Below are positions 16,452 through 25,130 of a stretch of 64,000 bases of DNA, in pieces. The notes under the pieces were generated by a model, which saw nothing but the letters and a program-made list of their open reading frames with translations, did no database searches and was not told the DNA's origin. The DNA is from Spirochaetales bacterium (lineage in GTDB: Bacteria > Spirochaetota > Spirochaetia > Treponematales > UBA12059), in contig JAFGNN010000001.1 in NCBI GenBank assembly GCA_016926955.1, positions 32,719 to 96,718 of the forward strand, in the 5' to 3' direction. A program made the position numbers and the translations under genes. The stretch's first letter is position 1; every line of letters begins with the position of its first letter.

Positions 16452-17246
16452 TTATTGGGGGGAGGTCTTGGTGACGAGGACGGCGCGGTGGCCGAGGCTG
16501 TCGAGGCGGGCCATGGCGGCGCGGTACGCGTCCTCGTCGAGGTCCGCCAGCACGACGCGCGTATAAGGCGAGCCCGGAGCCTTTTCGAGGACGGCGGCGA
16601 GGCCCGAGACGGCCAGCTCGTCGCGGAGGCGCGCGGCGTTGGCCGCGTCGGAGAAGCTGGCCACCTGGATGCGCCAGCGCGTCCCCTCCGCGGCTGCGCC
16701 GCCTTCGGACGCCGGGACCGCGGGCGCCGGGGCGAGCCTGGGCGCCGGCCCGGGTGGCGCCGCGCCCGCGGGCGCGAGCTCGGCGCGGAGCGTGGCGGTG
16801 CCCGCGGCGATCATGCCGAGCTCGCGGGCGGCCGCCTCCGACACGTCGAGGTCGCGTCCGAGCACAAAGGGCCCGCGATCGGTGACCGTCACCAGGACCG
16901 AGCGGCCGTTGGCGGGATTGGTCAGGCGGAGCACGGTGCCGAAGGGCAAGGTTTTATGGGCGGCGGTGAAGCCGTTCTTGTCGAACACGAGGCCCGAGGC
17001 CGTCACGCGCCCGTGGAAGGGCTCGCCGTACCAGGACGCCACCATGGCCGGCGCCACCGCGGGAAGCGGCGACAGGGCCGCCGTTCCGGGCGCAACTGTC
17101 GCGGCACCCGAGCCGGATGCGCCCTGCCCCGCCGCGAAGGACGGCAGGAAGGTCAACGCGAAGAGGAGCGTGCAGGGGAGAAGCGGCGACCGCCCGCGCG
17201 GAACCGCAACGCCCCCTTTTCCCCCTCCCCGATTCCCTCTCTTCAT
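16452..17246 (-). CDS. RlpA-like septal ring protein with SPOR domain
   Basis: The 264-residue exported protein has a signal peptide within residues 1-40. A double-psi beta-barrel RlpA domain follows at about 68-148 (Ala-Ser-Trp-Tyr-Gly-Glu-Pro-Phe-His-Gly, then Asp-Arg-Gly-Pro-Phe and Asp-Leu-Asp-Val-Ser). After a Pro/Ala linker comes a C-terminal SPOR domain at about 188-262 (Trp-Arg-Ile-Gln-Val-Ala-Ser-Phe). SPOR domains bind peptidoglycan lacking stem peptides at the division site, and RlpA proteins can be lytic transglycosylases acting there. The basic, Gly-rich first 20 residues and the start region fall at the edge of a CCACGGAG-type repeat arm, whose purine-rich strand seems to supply the ribosome-binding site. 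Confidence 0.87.
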   Translation of the reverse strand: MKRGNRGGGKGGVAVPRGRSPLLPCTLLFALTFLPSFAAGQGASGSGAATVAPGTAALSPLPAVAPAMVASWYGEPFHGRVTASGLVFDKNGFTAAHKTLPFGTVLRLTNPANGRSVLVTVTDRGPFVLGRDLDVSEAAARELGMIAAGTATLRAELAPAGAAPPGPAPRLAPAPAVPASEGGAAAEGTRWRIQVASFSDAANAARLRDELAVSGLAAVLEKAPGSPYTRVVLADLDEDAYRAAMARLDSLGHRAVLVTKTSPQ

Positions 17247-17280
17247 CCCTCTCCCCTCTTCTCCCTCTTCTCCCTCTTCA

Positions 17281-17316
17281 CTCCCCGTCTCCGTGTCTCC
17301 GTGGTTTTCTTTTTTA
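17281..17316. repeat. CCACGGAG element, single right arm (copy 3)
   Basis: Only the right arm is present (GTCTCCGTGTCTCCGTGG followed by a T-rich tail). It lies between the aminotransferase stop and the RlpA-like start, both on the minus strand, and continues into the polypyrimidine tract at 17220-17280 that encodes the start of RlpA. Confidence 0.7.
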
Positions 17317-17330
17317 TCGGCGACGCCTGC

Positions 17331-18641
17331 TCACACCTCGAGGCGCCGCGCCAGGGCCGCGGCGGCCCCTTGGATGGCCCCGTAGAGCTCGGGAATGTCG
17401 CCTGCCTCGACGCTCGAGAAAGCCACGCGGAGGAAGCCGCCCTGCATCGAGATGGTGCCGATGCCCTGCTCGTCCAGCAGCTTTTTCCGGAGCTCCTCGG
17501 CGTCGATGCCCTCGCAGCGGTAGGACATGAAGTAGCCCGAATTGAAGGGCAGGACGCGGAGGCAGGCGGGCGGGGGATTCGCGGCCAGGAACGAGCGGAC
17601 CGCCCGGTAGCGCGTCTCGAGGATGCCCTTGAACTCGGCCTTCTGCGCCTCGACGCCGGGGGTCTCGAGGGCCTTGAGCAGGATGTGCTGGGTCGGGGCG
17701 GTCGAATTCGAGACGGCCGAGCGCACCACGCCCATGAGCTTCTTGACCAGGGCCTCGTACTGCGCCTCCTCGAAGCCGCGGCAGGCGAAGCTGAGGAAGC
17801 CCGCGCGGAAGCCCCACACGTAGTCCTCCTTGGTCGGGCCGTCCACCTTGGCCGCGAGGATGCGCTCGTTGCGGTCGGCCAGCAGGGCGAAGACCGACTC
17901 GCCGAGGGAGTCCGCCTCGTACTGGAGGCCGAAGTAGGCGTCGTCGGCCACCACGAGCAGGTCGACGCCGCTCGCCGCGACGCGCTCGAGGGCGGCGACG
18001 ATGCCGTCAGCCTCGGCCTTCGAGGGCGAGTAGCCGGTGGGGTTGTTGGGGAAGTTGAGGATGGTGAGCGCCCGCCCGCGCGCGCGGCCCTCGGCGGCCA
18101 GGGTTGCCTCGAAGCCCGCGACGTTGAAGCGGCCGTCGGGCGCGAACATCGGATAGGTGGCCAGGCGCGCGCCCTTGCGCTCCTCGAGGATGAGGCGGTA
18201 GTTCGGCCAGAAGAGGTCGGGCACGACGACGGCATCGCCGGGCTCGATGAAGAGGTCCGCCAGGAAGGAGACGCCGGCGGTAAGGCCCGGCACCACCACG
18301 GGCAGGCTGAAGCGCTTGCCCGCGAGCGAGGGGTTCTTGCGGACGAGCTCCTGCTTCCAGCGCGCGCGCAGGGCCGGGACGCCGGCGGTGGGCGCGTAGG
18401 CCACGGCCTCGCGCTCGGTGAGGCCGGGCAGCTGGGAGCGCACCGCGTCGAGAACCATGGGCTTGCCACCCGAGAAGGCCATGCCGATGGTGGCGTTGAA
18501 GCGCTTCGCCTTCTCGGTGGCCTCGGCGCTCTGGGCAAGTATGCCCTTGGGGAAGTACATGCGCTTGCCCGAGGCGGAGAGCAGGCGGTCGGCGCAGGTG
18601 CCGGCGAGGGCGCGGTTCAGGTCTTCGGCGAGGGGGTTCAT
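17331..18641 (-). CDS. Class I/II PLP-dependent aminotransferase
   Basis: The 436-residue fold-type I enzyme shows the conserved Asn-Phe-Pro-Asn-Asn-Pro-Thr-Gly stretch, Ala-Asp-Asp-Ala-Tyr-Phe-Gly for the PLP ring, and Lys271 in a Pro-Thr-Lys-Glu-Asp-Tyr-x-x-Gly-x-Arg-x-Gly context as the Schiff-base lysine. It transfers amino groups between an amino acid and a 2-oxo acid in the cytoplasm. The Lys motif differs from the usual Ser-x-Ser-Lys of aspartate aminotransferase, so specificity is uncertain. The ATG at 18641 has GGAGGA 8 nt upstream. The frame stays open far upstream on this strand but that part is not coding. RlpA lies downstream across the 17.3 kb repeat. Confidence 0.88.
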   Translation of the reverse strand: MNPLAEDLNRALAGTCADRLLSASGKRMYFPKGILAQSAEATEKAKRFNATIGMAFSGGKPMVLDAVRSQLPGLTEREAVAYAPTAGVPALRARWKQELVRKNPSLAGKRFSLPVVVPGLTAGVSFLADLFIEPGDAVVVPDLFWPNYRLILEERKGARLATYPMFAPDGRFNVAGFEATLAAEGRARGRALTILNFPNNPTGYSPSKAEADGIVAALERVAASGVDLLVVADDAYFGLQYEADSLGESVFALLADRNERILAAKVDGPTKEDYVWGFRAGFLSFACRGFEEAQYEALVKKLMGVVRSAVSNSTAPTQHILLKALETPGVEAQKAEFKGILETRYRAVRSFLAANPPPACLRVLPFNSGYFMSYRCEGIDAEELRKKLLDEQGIGTISMQGGFLRVAFSSVEAGDIPELYGAIQGAAAALARRLEV

Positions 18642-18881
18642 GGATGCTGTCCTCCGGAATTCATGGTGCGGGAACGCCGCGCGGGGTCGACGGGGACGGG
18701 GACGGCGGCGCGGATCCGGCCCGACCAGTCTGGACCCGTTCCCGGGTCCGGTCAAGCGCGGGCACCCCGGCCGGAAGTCGCGGGCGCGGGCGGGCATTTG
18801 CGCTCCGCCCGCCGAAGCGCGACACTCTCGGGTGGGCGGATCCGCGTCGCGGCCGTCCGCACTACCGCGAGGAGAGGGGCG

Positions 18882-19187
18882 ATGCTCAAAAAGGCCTACG
18901 CGAAGAACGGGGCGACCTGCAAGGTCACCTTTTCGATCAGCGCCGATGAGTCGGGCGGGGCCGCCCGGGCCGCCGTGCTCGGCGACTGGAACGGCTGGGA
19001 TCCGGAGGCGCTGCCCATGAAGCGGCGCGCCGATGGCGGCTTCGAGGCCACGGCCCCGCTCGCGACCGGCCGCGAGTACGCCTTCCGCTACCTGCTCGAC
19101 GGCGAGCGCTGGGAAAACGACTGGAACGCCGACCGTTACGACCTCAACCCCTACGCCACGGCGGACAATTCGATAGTCATGGTCTAG
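18882..19187 (+). CDS. Stand-alone CBM48 / isoamylase N-terminal domain protein
   Basis: The 101-residue protein is a single immunoglobulin-like carbohydrate-binding module of the CBM48 type. It carries the characteristic Gly-Asp-Trp-Asn-Gly-Trp-Asp-Pro and, later, Tyr-Ala-Phe-Arg-Tyr-Leu-Leu-Asp-Gly plus an Asp-x-x-Asn-Pro-Tyr ending. Such modules bind alpha-glucans in glycogen-branching enzymes and in AMPK beta subunits. As a free-standing domain it may bind glycogen or regulate glycogen enzymes, though none is encoded nearby. A strong GGAGAGGGG ribosome-binding site precedes the ATG. It is divergent from the aminotransferase gene. Confidence 0.85.
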   Translation: MLKKAYAKNGATCKVTFSISADESGGAARAAVLGDWNGWDPEALPMKRRADGGFEATAPLATGREYAFRYLLDGERWENDWNADRYDLNPYATADNSIVMV

Positions 19188-19262
19188 GTCCGGAACGCGG
19201 CCCCGGCGTCCCGCGCCGCGTCCTGCGGAAGCAGCTGCTTGACGTATATCGTTACGTTTATA

Positions 19263-19292
19263 TTGACAGAGTTGTTTATTCAAAGGTATCAC
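19263..19292 (+). promoter_or_regulatory. Promoter of the FMN-binding protein gene
   Basis: TTGACA is followed after 18 nt by TATCAC inside an unusually AT-rich 85-nt patch (19235-19320). The patch stands out against the GC-rich background. Confidence 0.6.
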
Positions 19293-19298
19293 TCTATC

Positions 19299-19310
19299 CG
19301 TATCGATACG
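19299..19310. promoter_or_regulatory. Perfect palindrome downstream of the -10, possible operator
   Basis: CGTATCGATACG is a perfect 12-nt palindrome 6 nt beyond the -10 box and 25 nt before the ATG, a position where a repressor dimer would block transcription. It is the right size for an operator but too short to be certain. Confidence 0.4.
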
Positions 19311-19334
19311 CTTGGAATCCGCAGGAGGAACACC

Positions 19335-20147
19335 ATGAAGCGCATTATCGCCATCGCGACGCTCCTTTCCGTGGTCCTGGCCGGCGTCGCCGTCGCCCAG
19401 AGCTACAAGGACGGCGTCTATTTCGCCCAGCAGACCACCTACTCCAGCTCCGGCTGGCGCTACCAGGCCGTCATCACCGTCTCCGGCGGAAAGATCGTCA
19501 AGGCCGAGTGGAACGGCATCTCCAACCTCGGCGTGGTCGACAAGAAGTCCTACGCCGCCGCCGGCAAGTACGGCATGGCCAAGGTCGCCAAGAACGGCGA
19601 GTGGCACCTCCAGGCCGCCAAGGTCGAGGCCGCCCTGGTCAAGGCCGGCTCGCCCGACAGGATCGCGGTCAAGGCCGACGGCAAGACCGACGCCATCGCC
19701 GGCGCCTCCATCACCGTCAAGGAATTCATCGACCTGGCCAAGGTCGCCCTCGCCTCGAAGCCCGTCGCCAAGGGCTCCTACAAGAAGGACGGCTGGTACT
19801 TCGCCGAAGCCGCCGCCTTCGAGTCCTCCGGCTGGAAGGACAACGTCCTCCTCACCGTGGTGAACGGACGCATCGTCGACGTGCTCTGGAACGGCAGCTA
19901 CAAGGACGCCACCAAGAAGTCCAAGCTCGTCGAGGCCTCCGCCGGCCGCTACGGCATGGCCAAGGTCGCCAAGAAGGGCGAGTGGCACGTCCAGACCGCC
20001 GCCATGGAAGCCGCCCTGCTCTCCAGCCAGGACCCGTCCAAGATCGCGGTCAAGGCCGACGGCAAGACCGACGCGGTCTCCGGCGCCTCGATCACCGTCA
20101 AGGGCTTCCTCGACCTCTGCACCCAGGCGCTGAAAGCCGCGAAGTAA
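19335..20147 (+). CDS. Exported protein with two tandem FMN-binding domains
   Basis: The 270-residue protein has a signal peptide (1-21) and two homologous FMN_bind units, at about 24-135 and 142-268. They share Gly-(Val/Trp)-Tyr-Phe-Ala, Gly-(Arg/Lys)-Tyr-Gly-Met-Ala-Lys-Val-Ala-Lys and Lys-Ala-Asp-Gly-Lys-Thr-Asp-Ala. The covalent flavinylation motif (Asp-x-x-Ser/Thr-Gly-Ala-Ser/Thr) appears as Asp119-Ala-Ile-Ala-Gly-Ala-Ser125, and as Asp246-Ala-Val-Ser-Gly-Ala-Ser252. The first unit has Ala where Ser/Thr is usual. FMN would be attached by an ApbE-type transferase, which is not in this window. A periplasmic one-electron carrier role in flavin-based extracytoplasmic electron transfer is the best guess. 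The start has GGAGG 8 nt upstream, and a terminator follows. Codons are highly biased, which suggests strong expression. Confidence 0.85.
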   Translation: MKRIIAIATLLSVVLAGVAVAQSYKDGVYFAQQTTYSSSGWRYQAVITVSGGKIVKAEWNGISNLGVVDKKSYAAAGKYGMAKVAKNGEWHLQAAKVEAALVKAGSPDRIAVKADGKTDAIAGASITVKEFIDLAKVALASKPVAKGSYKKDGWYFAEAAAFESSGWKDNVLLTVVNGRIVDVLWNGSYKDATKKSKLVEASAGRYGMAKVAKKGEWHVQTAAMEAALLSSQDPSKIAVKADGKTDAVSGASITVKGFLDLCTQALKAAK

Positions 20148-20168
20148 GGTCCTTACCCCGCCCATCGA

Positions 20169-20197
20169 AACCCCGCCGCCCGTCGGCGGGGTTTTTT
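20169..20197 (+). terminator. Terminator of the FMN-binding protein gene
   Basis: A 10-bp stem (AACCCCGCCG/CGGCGGGGTT) with a 5-nt loop is followed by TTTT. It is the strongest rho-independent terminator in the window. Confidence 0.85.
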
Positions 20198-20209
20198 CAT
20201 GCCCTTCGA

Positions 20210-20228
20210 GGTGTCACGAAGCTTTCGG
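20210..20228 (+). repeat. Copy of the GGTGTCACGAAGC family repeat
   Basis: GGTGTCACGAAGCTTTCGG reads in the sense direction 13 nt after the terminator of the FMN-binding gene. It differs at one base from the copies at 35112 and 35144. Confidence 0.7.
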
Positions 20229-20595
20229 GGACGAAGGCGAACGGGCTTCGCCGCCAGCCCGCCCTACCCTCCCGGCGGGCCCGCGCGCGACGCGGGGCGG
20301 CGCCCTTCGCGCCCGCGCGGCGCCGCGAGGGGCTTCACGCGCGGGCGTTCCACCCGTATCTTGAAGGTAGGTCGCGCCCGGCGCGGCCACGCCCGCCGTC
20401 GGCGGGCGGCCGGCGAAACGCCGGCGCGGCCGCGGCCCGTCGCGGGCCCGTTCGCGACGTTCATTTCCAGCACCATACCCCGAGTTCCGCTCGCCTACCG
20501 CGACGCCGGCCAGAATCCGGCGCGCCACGGGACGGAACCGACGGGCCGGGAAGCGAAAGCGCCCGACCTCCCGCTATTTGGAAAGGAGTATGTCC
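20229..20595. other. Very GC-rich leader/spacer with paired hairpins
   Basis: This roughly 365-nt spacer lies before pruA. It holds two adjacent perfect hairpins at 20391-20407 (GCCCGCC/GGCGGGC) and 20409-20425 (GCCGGCG/CGCCGGC). I see no credible gene, tRNA or terminator. Open frames across it are compositionally driven. Confidence 0.5.
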
Positions 20596-22236
<1,641 letters not shown>

Positions 22237-22347
22237 TGGTACGCCGCTTCCGGGCGGCCCCGGAGCTGTCGGGGGGAGGGGCGACCGCGCGCTGAGCGGC
22301 AACGCCCCCTTCCACCCGTTCCCCGACTCCGGACCCGGTGCGGGCGC

Positions 22348-22950
22348 TCAGAAACCCAGCAGCGCCAGGCGGATCCGGTGGCCGAGGAGGAGGAGCCCCG
22401 GCGGCAGGGGACGGCCCCGGAAGCGGAGCTCGAAGTGCAGGTGGGGACCCGTCGAGCGCCCCGTCGAGCCCGAACGCCCGAGCGAGGCCAGGCCGCGCAC
22501 CAGGACGGGCGCGCCCGCGCGCGTCGAGACCGACTCGAGGTGCGCGTAGAAGCTCTCGAAGCCGAAGGGGTGCCGCACCCGGACCCAGTTGCCGTAGGAA
22601 GCGTCGACGCCGGTTTCCGCGACCACGCCCCAGGCCGCTGGACGGACCGGCGTGCCGGAAGGCACGGCCAGGTCGACGCCCGGGTGGAACTCGATCGAGA
22701 AGGGCGAGATCGCGTCGGGCGCGCGGCGGAAAAAGAAGGACGAGGTCGTGACGCCGCGCACGGGGTACGCGAAGGGCGGCAGGAGCACCGAGGTCGCGGC
22801 GAGGACCGCCGCGATGGCGAGAGCCTTCCGGACGCCCTTCGGAACTGGACCGCGCCGCTTCGGCGACCTGCCCTCGGCGAGGGCGGCCGCGTCGCGGGTC
22901 GATGCGCGGATGGAGGCGAGCAGCGCGCGGTTCGGATCGGCGTTCGGCAC
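22348..22950 (-). CDS. M23-family (LytM) metallopeptidase, membrane-anchored
   Basis: The 200-residue protein has a basic N-terminus, one membrane segment at about 43-63, and a compact LytM domain. The zinc ligands are present: His89 and Asp93 in His-Pro-Gly-Val-Asp, and His172 in His170-Leu-His172-Phe-Glu. His137 is the accessory catalytic His. It should therefore be an active peptidoglycan endopeptidase on the outer face of the inner membrane. The start is GTG at 22950. A TAGAGT -10-like box ends 6 nt before it and there is no Shine-Dalgarno, so translation may be leaderless. It converges with pruA. Confidence 0.88.
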   Translation of the reverse strand: MPNADPNRALLASIRASTRDAAALAEGRSPKRRGPVPKGVRKALAIAAVLAATSVLLPPFAYPVRGVTTSSFFFRRAPDAISPFSIEFHPGVDLAVPSGTPVRPAAWGVVAETGVDASYGNWVRVRHPFGFESFYAHLESVSTRAGAPVLVRGLASLGRSGSTGRSTGPHLHFELRFRGRPLPPGLLLLGHRIRLALLGF

Positions 22951-23030
22951 GGCGGAACTCTACCACGAAGCGCGAAACACGGCTATGCTGGGCCGGATCT
23001 ACACGACGCGAACCCCTGGGAGGAAGGATC

Positions 23031-23495
23031 ATGAGCGAACCATTCAACGAGATGACCGGCCACAAGCACTTTTCCGCCGCCTGCTTCAACGCCACGTGGA
23101 ACTGGATCGACAAGGCCGACAGGACCGAGGACGAGACCGAGGCCATGATCCACGCGAGCCACGCGTCGCTGTACCACTGGCGCGCGAGGGCCGACGTCAC
23201 TGACCTGCAGCTGTCCGTGGGCTACTGGCAGCTTTCGCGCGTGTACTCGGCGGCGGGCCGCGGCGAGGAAGCCCTGCGCTACGGGATGCTGTCGCTGGAA
23301 GCCGCGCGCCGCGGAGCCCTCGAACCCTTCTACGCCGCCTACGCCCGCGAAGCCCTGGCCCGCGCCGCCGCCCTGCTCGGCCGCCGCGCCGAGGCGGAAT
23401 CCTTCCTCGAGGAAGCCCGCGAGGACGCCGCGCGCGTCACCGACGCCGAGAGCCGGAAAGCCCTCGAAGCCGACCTGGCCGGAATCCTCCTCTAG
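23031..23495 (+). CDS. Small TPR-like helical protein of unknown function
   Basis: The 154-residue cytoplasmic protein is all-helical with TPR-like pairs. Trp and His residues are frequent in the first 60 positions (Asn-Ala-Thr-Trp-Asn-Trp-Ile-Asp, then His-Ala-Ser-His-Ala-Ser-Leu-Tyr-His-Trp). Helix pairs such as Tyr-Trp-Gln-Leu-Ser-Arg-Val-Tyr-Ser-Ala-Ala-Gly-Arg follow. The ATG has GGAGGAAGG upstream, a strong ribosome-binding site. No close functional assignment is possible. It faces the convergent polyferredoxin gene 55 nt away. Confidence 0.8.
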   Translation: MSEPFNEMTGHKHFSAACFNATWNWIDKADRTEDETEAMIHASHASLYHWRARADVTDLQLSVGYWQLSRVYSAAGRGEEALRYGMLSLEAARRGALEPFYAAYAREALARAAALLGRRAEAESFLEEAREDAARVTDAESRKALEADLAGILL

Positions 23496-23549
23496 GAAGA
23501 AGTCGGGCTCGGGACCGGCGCTTCGGGTTTCATGGCCCGGATGGGTCCG

Positions 23550-25130
23550 CTAGAAGGCGAAGCCCTCGACGGGGGGAGCCGCGTCGCCTTCCGGCGCGTC
23601 CTTGCGGGGCGGCTCGGCCGTCTCGTGGACGGCGAGCCCCGCGACCGTCATGGCCTTGCGCGGCGTCGCGGGACAGACGGTCTCGCAGGCCCCGCAGCCG
23701 ATGCAGGTCGGCCCGTGCAGCACGGGCACGGGCAGGGGACGCCCCGGCACTGCCTCGATGCGGACGGCGCCGCTCGGGCAGTGCTCGGCGCAGGCTCCGC
23801 AGCGCGTTCCCTTCGACACCACGATGCAGTCGGCGAGGACCAGGTTCGACTTGCCGATCGCGGTCCGCTTCTTCGCCTCCGGCGCGAGGGGAAGCAGGGC
23901 TCCCGAGGGACAGACCCCGGCGCAGGCGACGCATTCGTACTGGCAGAAGGCGCGGCCGTAGTCGAGGTAGGGAACCAGGGGCCGGGCGAGGCCGAATTCC
24001 GCGCCCGAGTGCCTGAGGACGCCCGAGGGGCAGGCGCGCGCGCAGGTTCCGCAGCCCGTGCAGAGCGAGGCGTAGCGGTCGACCGAAGCGGCGCCCGGCG
24101 GCGCGGCGAGGAGCCGCCCCGAGGCTCCCCGGGGAGCCTTCCGGACCAGGGGCAGGGCGGAGGCGCCCGCGGCCGCGGGCAAGGCCAGGGCCAGGGCGGC
24201 TCCCGCCGCGACGGCGCCGGCGTCGGCGATGAAGCGCCGCCGCGAAAGGTCGGGAGCGCCTGCCCCCTTCGCGGGCCCGGGGCCGTAGGACAGCGCGCCA
24301 GTCGGGCAGACGGCCAGGCAGTCGAGGCACTGCACGCAGCGGCTCGCGTCGAGCCCGGAGGCGTCGACGCAGCGCGCGCGGCAGACCTGCTCGCAGGCGC
24401 CGCACGCGACGCAGGCGGCCGGGTCGAAGCGGACCCGGAGCGCGGCCAGGCGATTGATGGCGCCGAGCGCCGCTCCGACCGGGCAGAGCTCGCCGCAGAA
24501 CCAGCGGCTCCGGAAGGAGCCGGCCGCGAGGATGGCCGCGAAGGGCAGGGCCGCGAGGGCGAAGGCGAGCGGCTCCCAGCGCAGGGTGACGACGGGAATG
24601 CGGAGCCCGAGCGCTTCGAGGCCGTTCAGGGCGAGGCCGGCGAGATCGCCCGCGGTGCGTGAAAAGCCCCGCGCGAAGATCGAGTAGGGTTCGAGCAGCG
24701 TCGCCGGGGCGGAAAGGCCCGCGGCGAGGGCGCCGGGGACGAGCACCGCGAGGAGGAGCCTGGCGGCGCCGAAGGCGCGGCCCTTGCGGCGGCCCGGGCC
24801 CCGCCGGGCCGAGCGGCCGGCCGAGGCGGCGCGCGCGGCGGCGTCCTGGCAGGTGCCGAGCGGGCAGAGCAGCGAGCAGTGGAAGCGGCCCAGGACGAGA
24901 GCGCCCGCCAGGGCCGCGAGCGCGGCGAGCGCCGAAGCGAGGGCGGCCGCGAGCAGGGCCCGCTCCAGCGCGTGGAAGGGCTGCGTTCCGGCGAGGAAGC
25001 CGGCGAGCGGCACAAGGCCGGGCGCCTCGCTCGCGGGCAGGGCCAGCGCGAGGCAGAAGGCGGCGAGCCAAAGCCCGGCGAGCAAACCCCGCGCGCGGGC
25101 GATCGAGCGGAAGCTCCGGCCTGCCTTCAC
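23550..25130 (-). CDS. Membrane polyferredoxin, NapH-like part fused to a NapG/MauM-like part
   Basis: The 526-residue protein starts at a GTG that overlaps the preceding stop (GTGA). The N-terminal half has four to five membrane helices with Cys-x-x-x-Cys-Pro pairs (Cys-Ser-Leu-Leu-Cys-Pro and Cys-Gly-Glu-Leu-Cys-Pro), as in NapH/YccM proteins. Two ferredoxin-type [4Fe-4S] motifs follow. At 297-300 an internal Arg-Arg-Arg-Phe sits before a hydrophobic Ala/Leu stretch, exactly like a Tat signal. Four more cysteine clusters follow, including Cys-Ile-Gly-Cys-Gly-Ala-Cys. It probably carries electrons between a membrane donor and an exported acceptor. The gene is the last of the tatA-tatC-DUF362 unit, so membrane insertion of its second half may use the Tat machinery encoded beside it. 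Confidence 0.85.
   Translation of the reverse strand: MKAGRSFRSIARARGLLAGLWLAAFCLALALPASEAPGLVPLAGFLAGTQPFHALERALLAAALASALAALAALAGALVLGRFHCSLLCPLGTCQDAAARAASAGRSARRGPGRRKGRAFGAARLLLAVLVPGALAAGLSAPATLLEPYSIFARGFSRTAGDLAGLALNGLEALGLRIPVVTLRWEPLAFALAALPFAAILAAGSFRSRWFCGELCPVGAALGAINRLAALRVRFDPAACVACGACEQVCRARCVDASGLDASRCVQCLDCLAVCPTGALSYGPGPAKGAGAPDLSRRRFIADAGAVAAGAALALALPAAAGASALPLVRKAPRGASGRLLAAPPGAASVDRYASLCTGCGTCARACPSGVLRHSGAEFGLARPLVPYLDYGRAFCQYECVACAGVCPSGALLPLAPEAKKRTAIGKSNLVLADCIVVSKGTRCGACAEHCPSGAVRIEAVPGRPLPVPVLHGPTCIGCGACETVCPATPRKAMTVAGLAVHETAEPPRKDAPEGDAAPPVEGFAF

Noticed and set aside
18642..20165. Minus-strand extension of the aminotransferase frame across the CBM48 and FMN-binding genes
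   Set aside because: The extension is antisense to genes with clear domains. The aminotransferase has a strong ribosome-binding site at 18641.
20229..20595. Structured RNA or riboswitch before pruA
   Set aside because: The hairpins are explained by extreme GC content and no known riboswitch core is recognisable.
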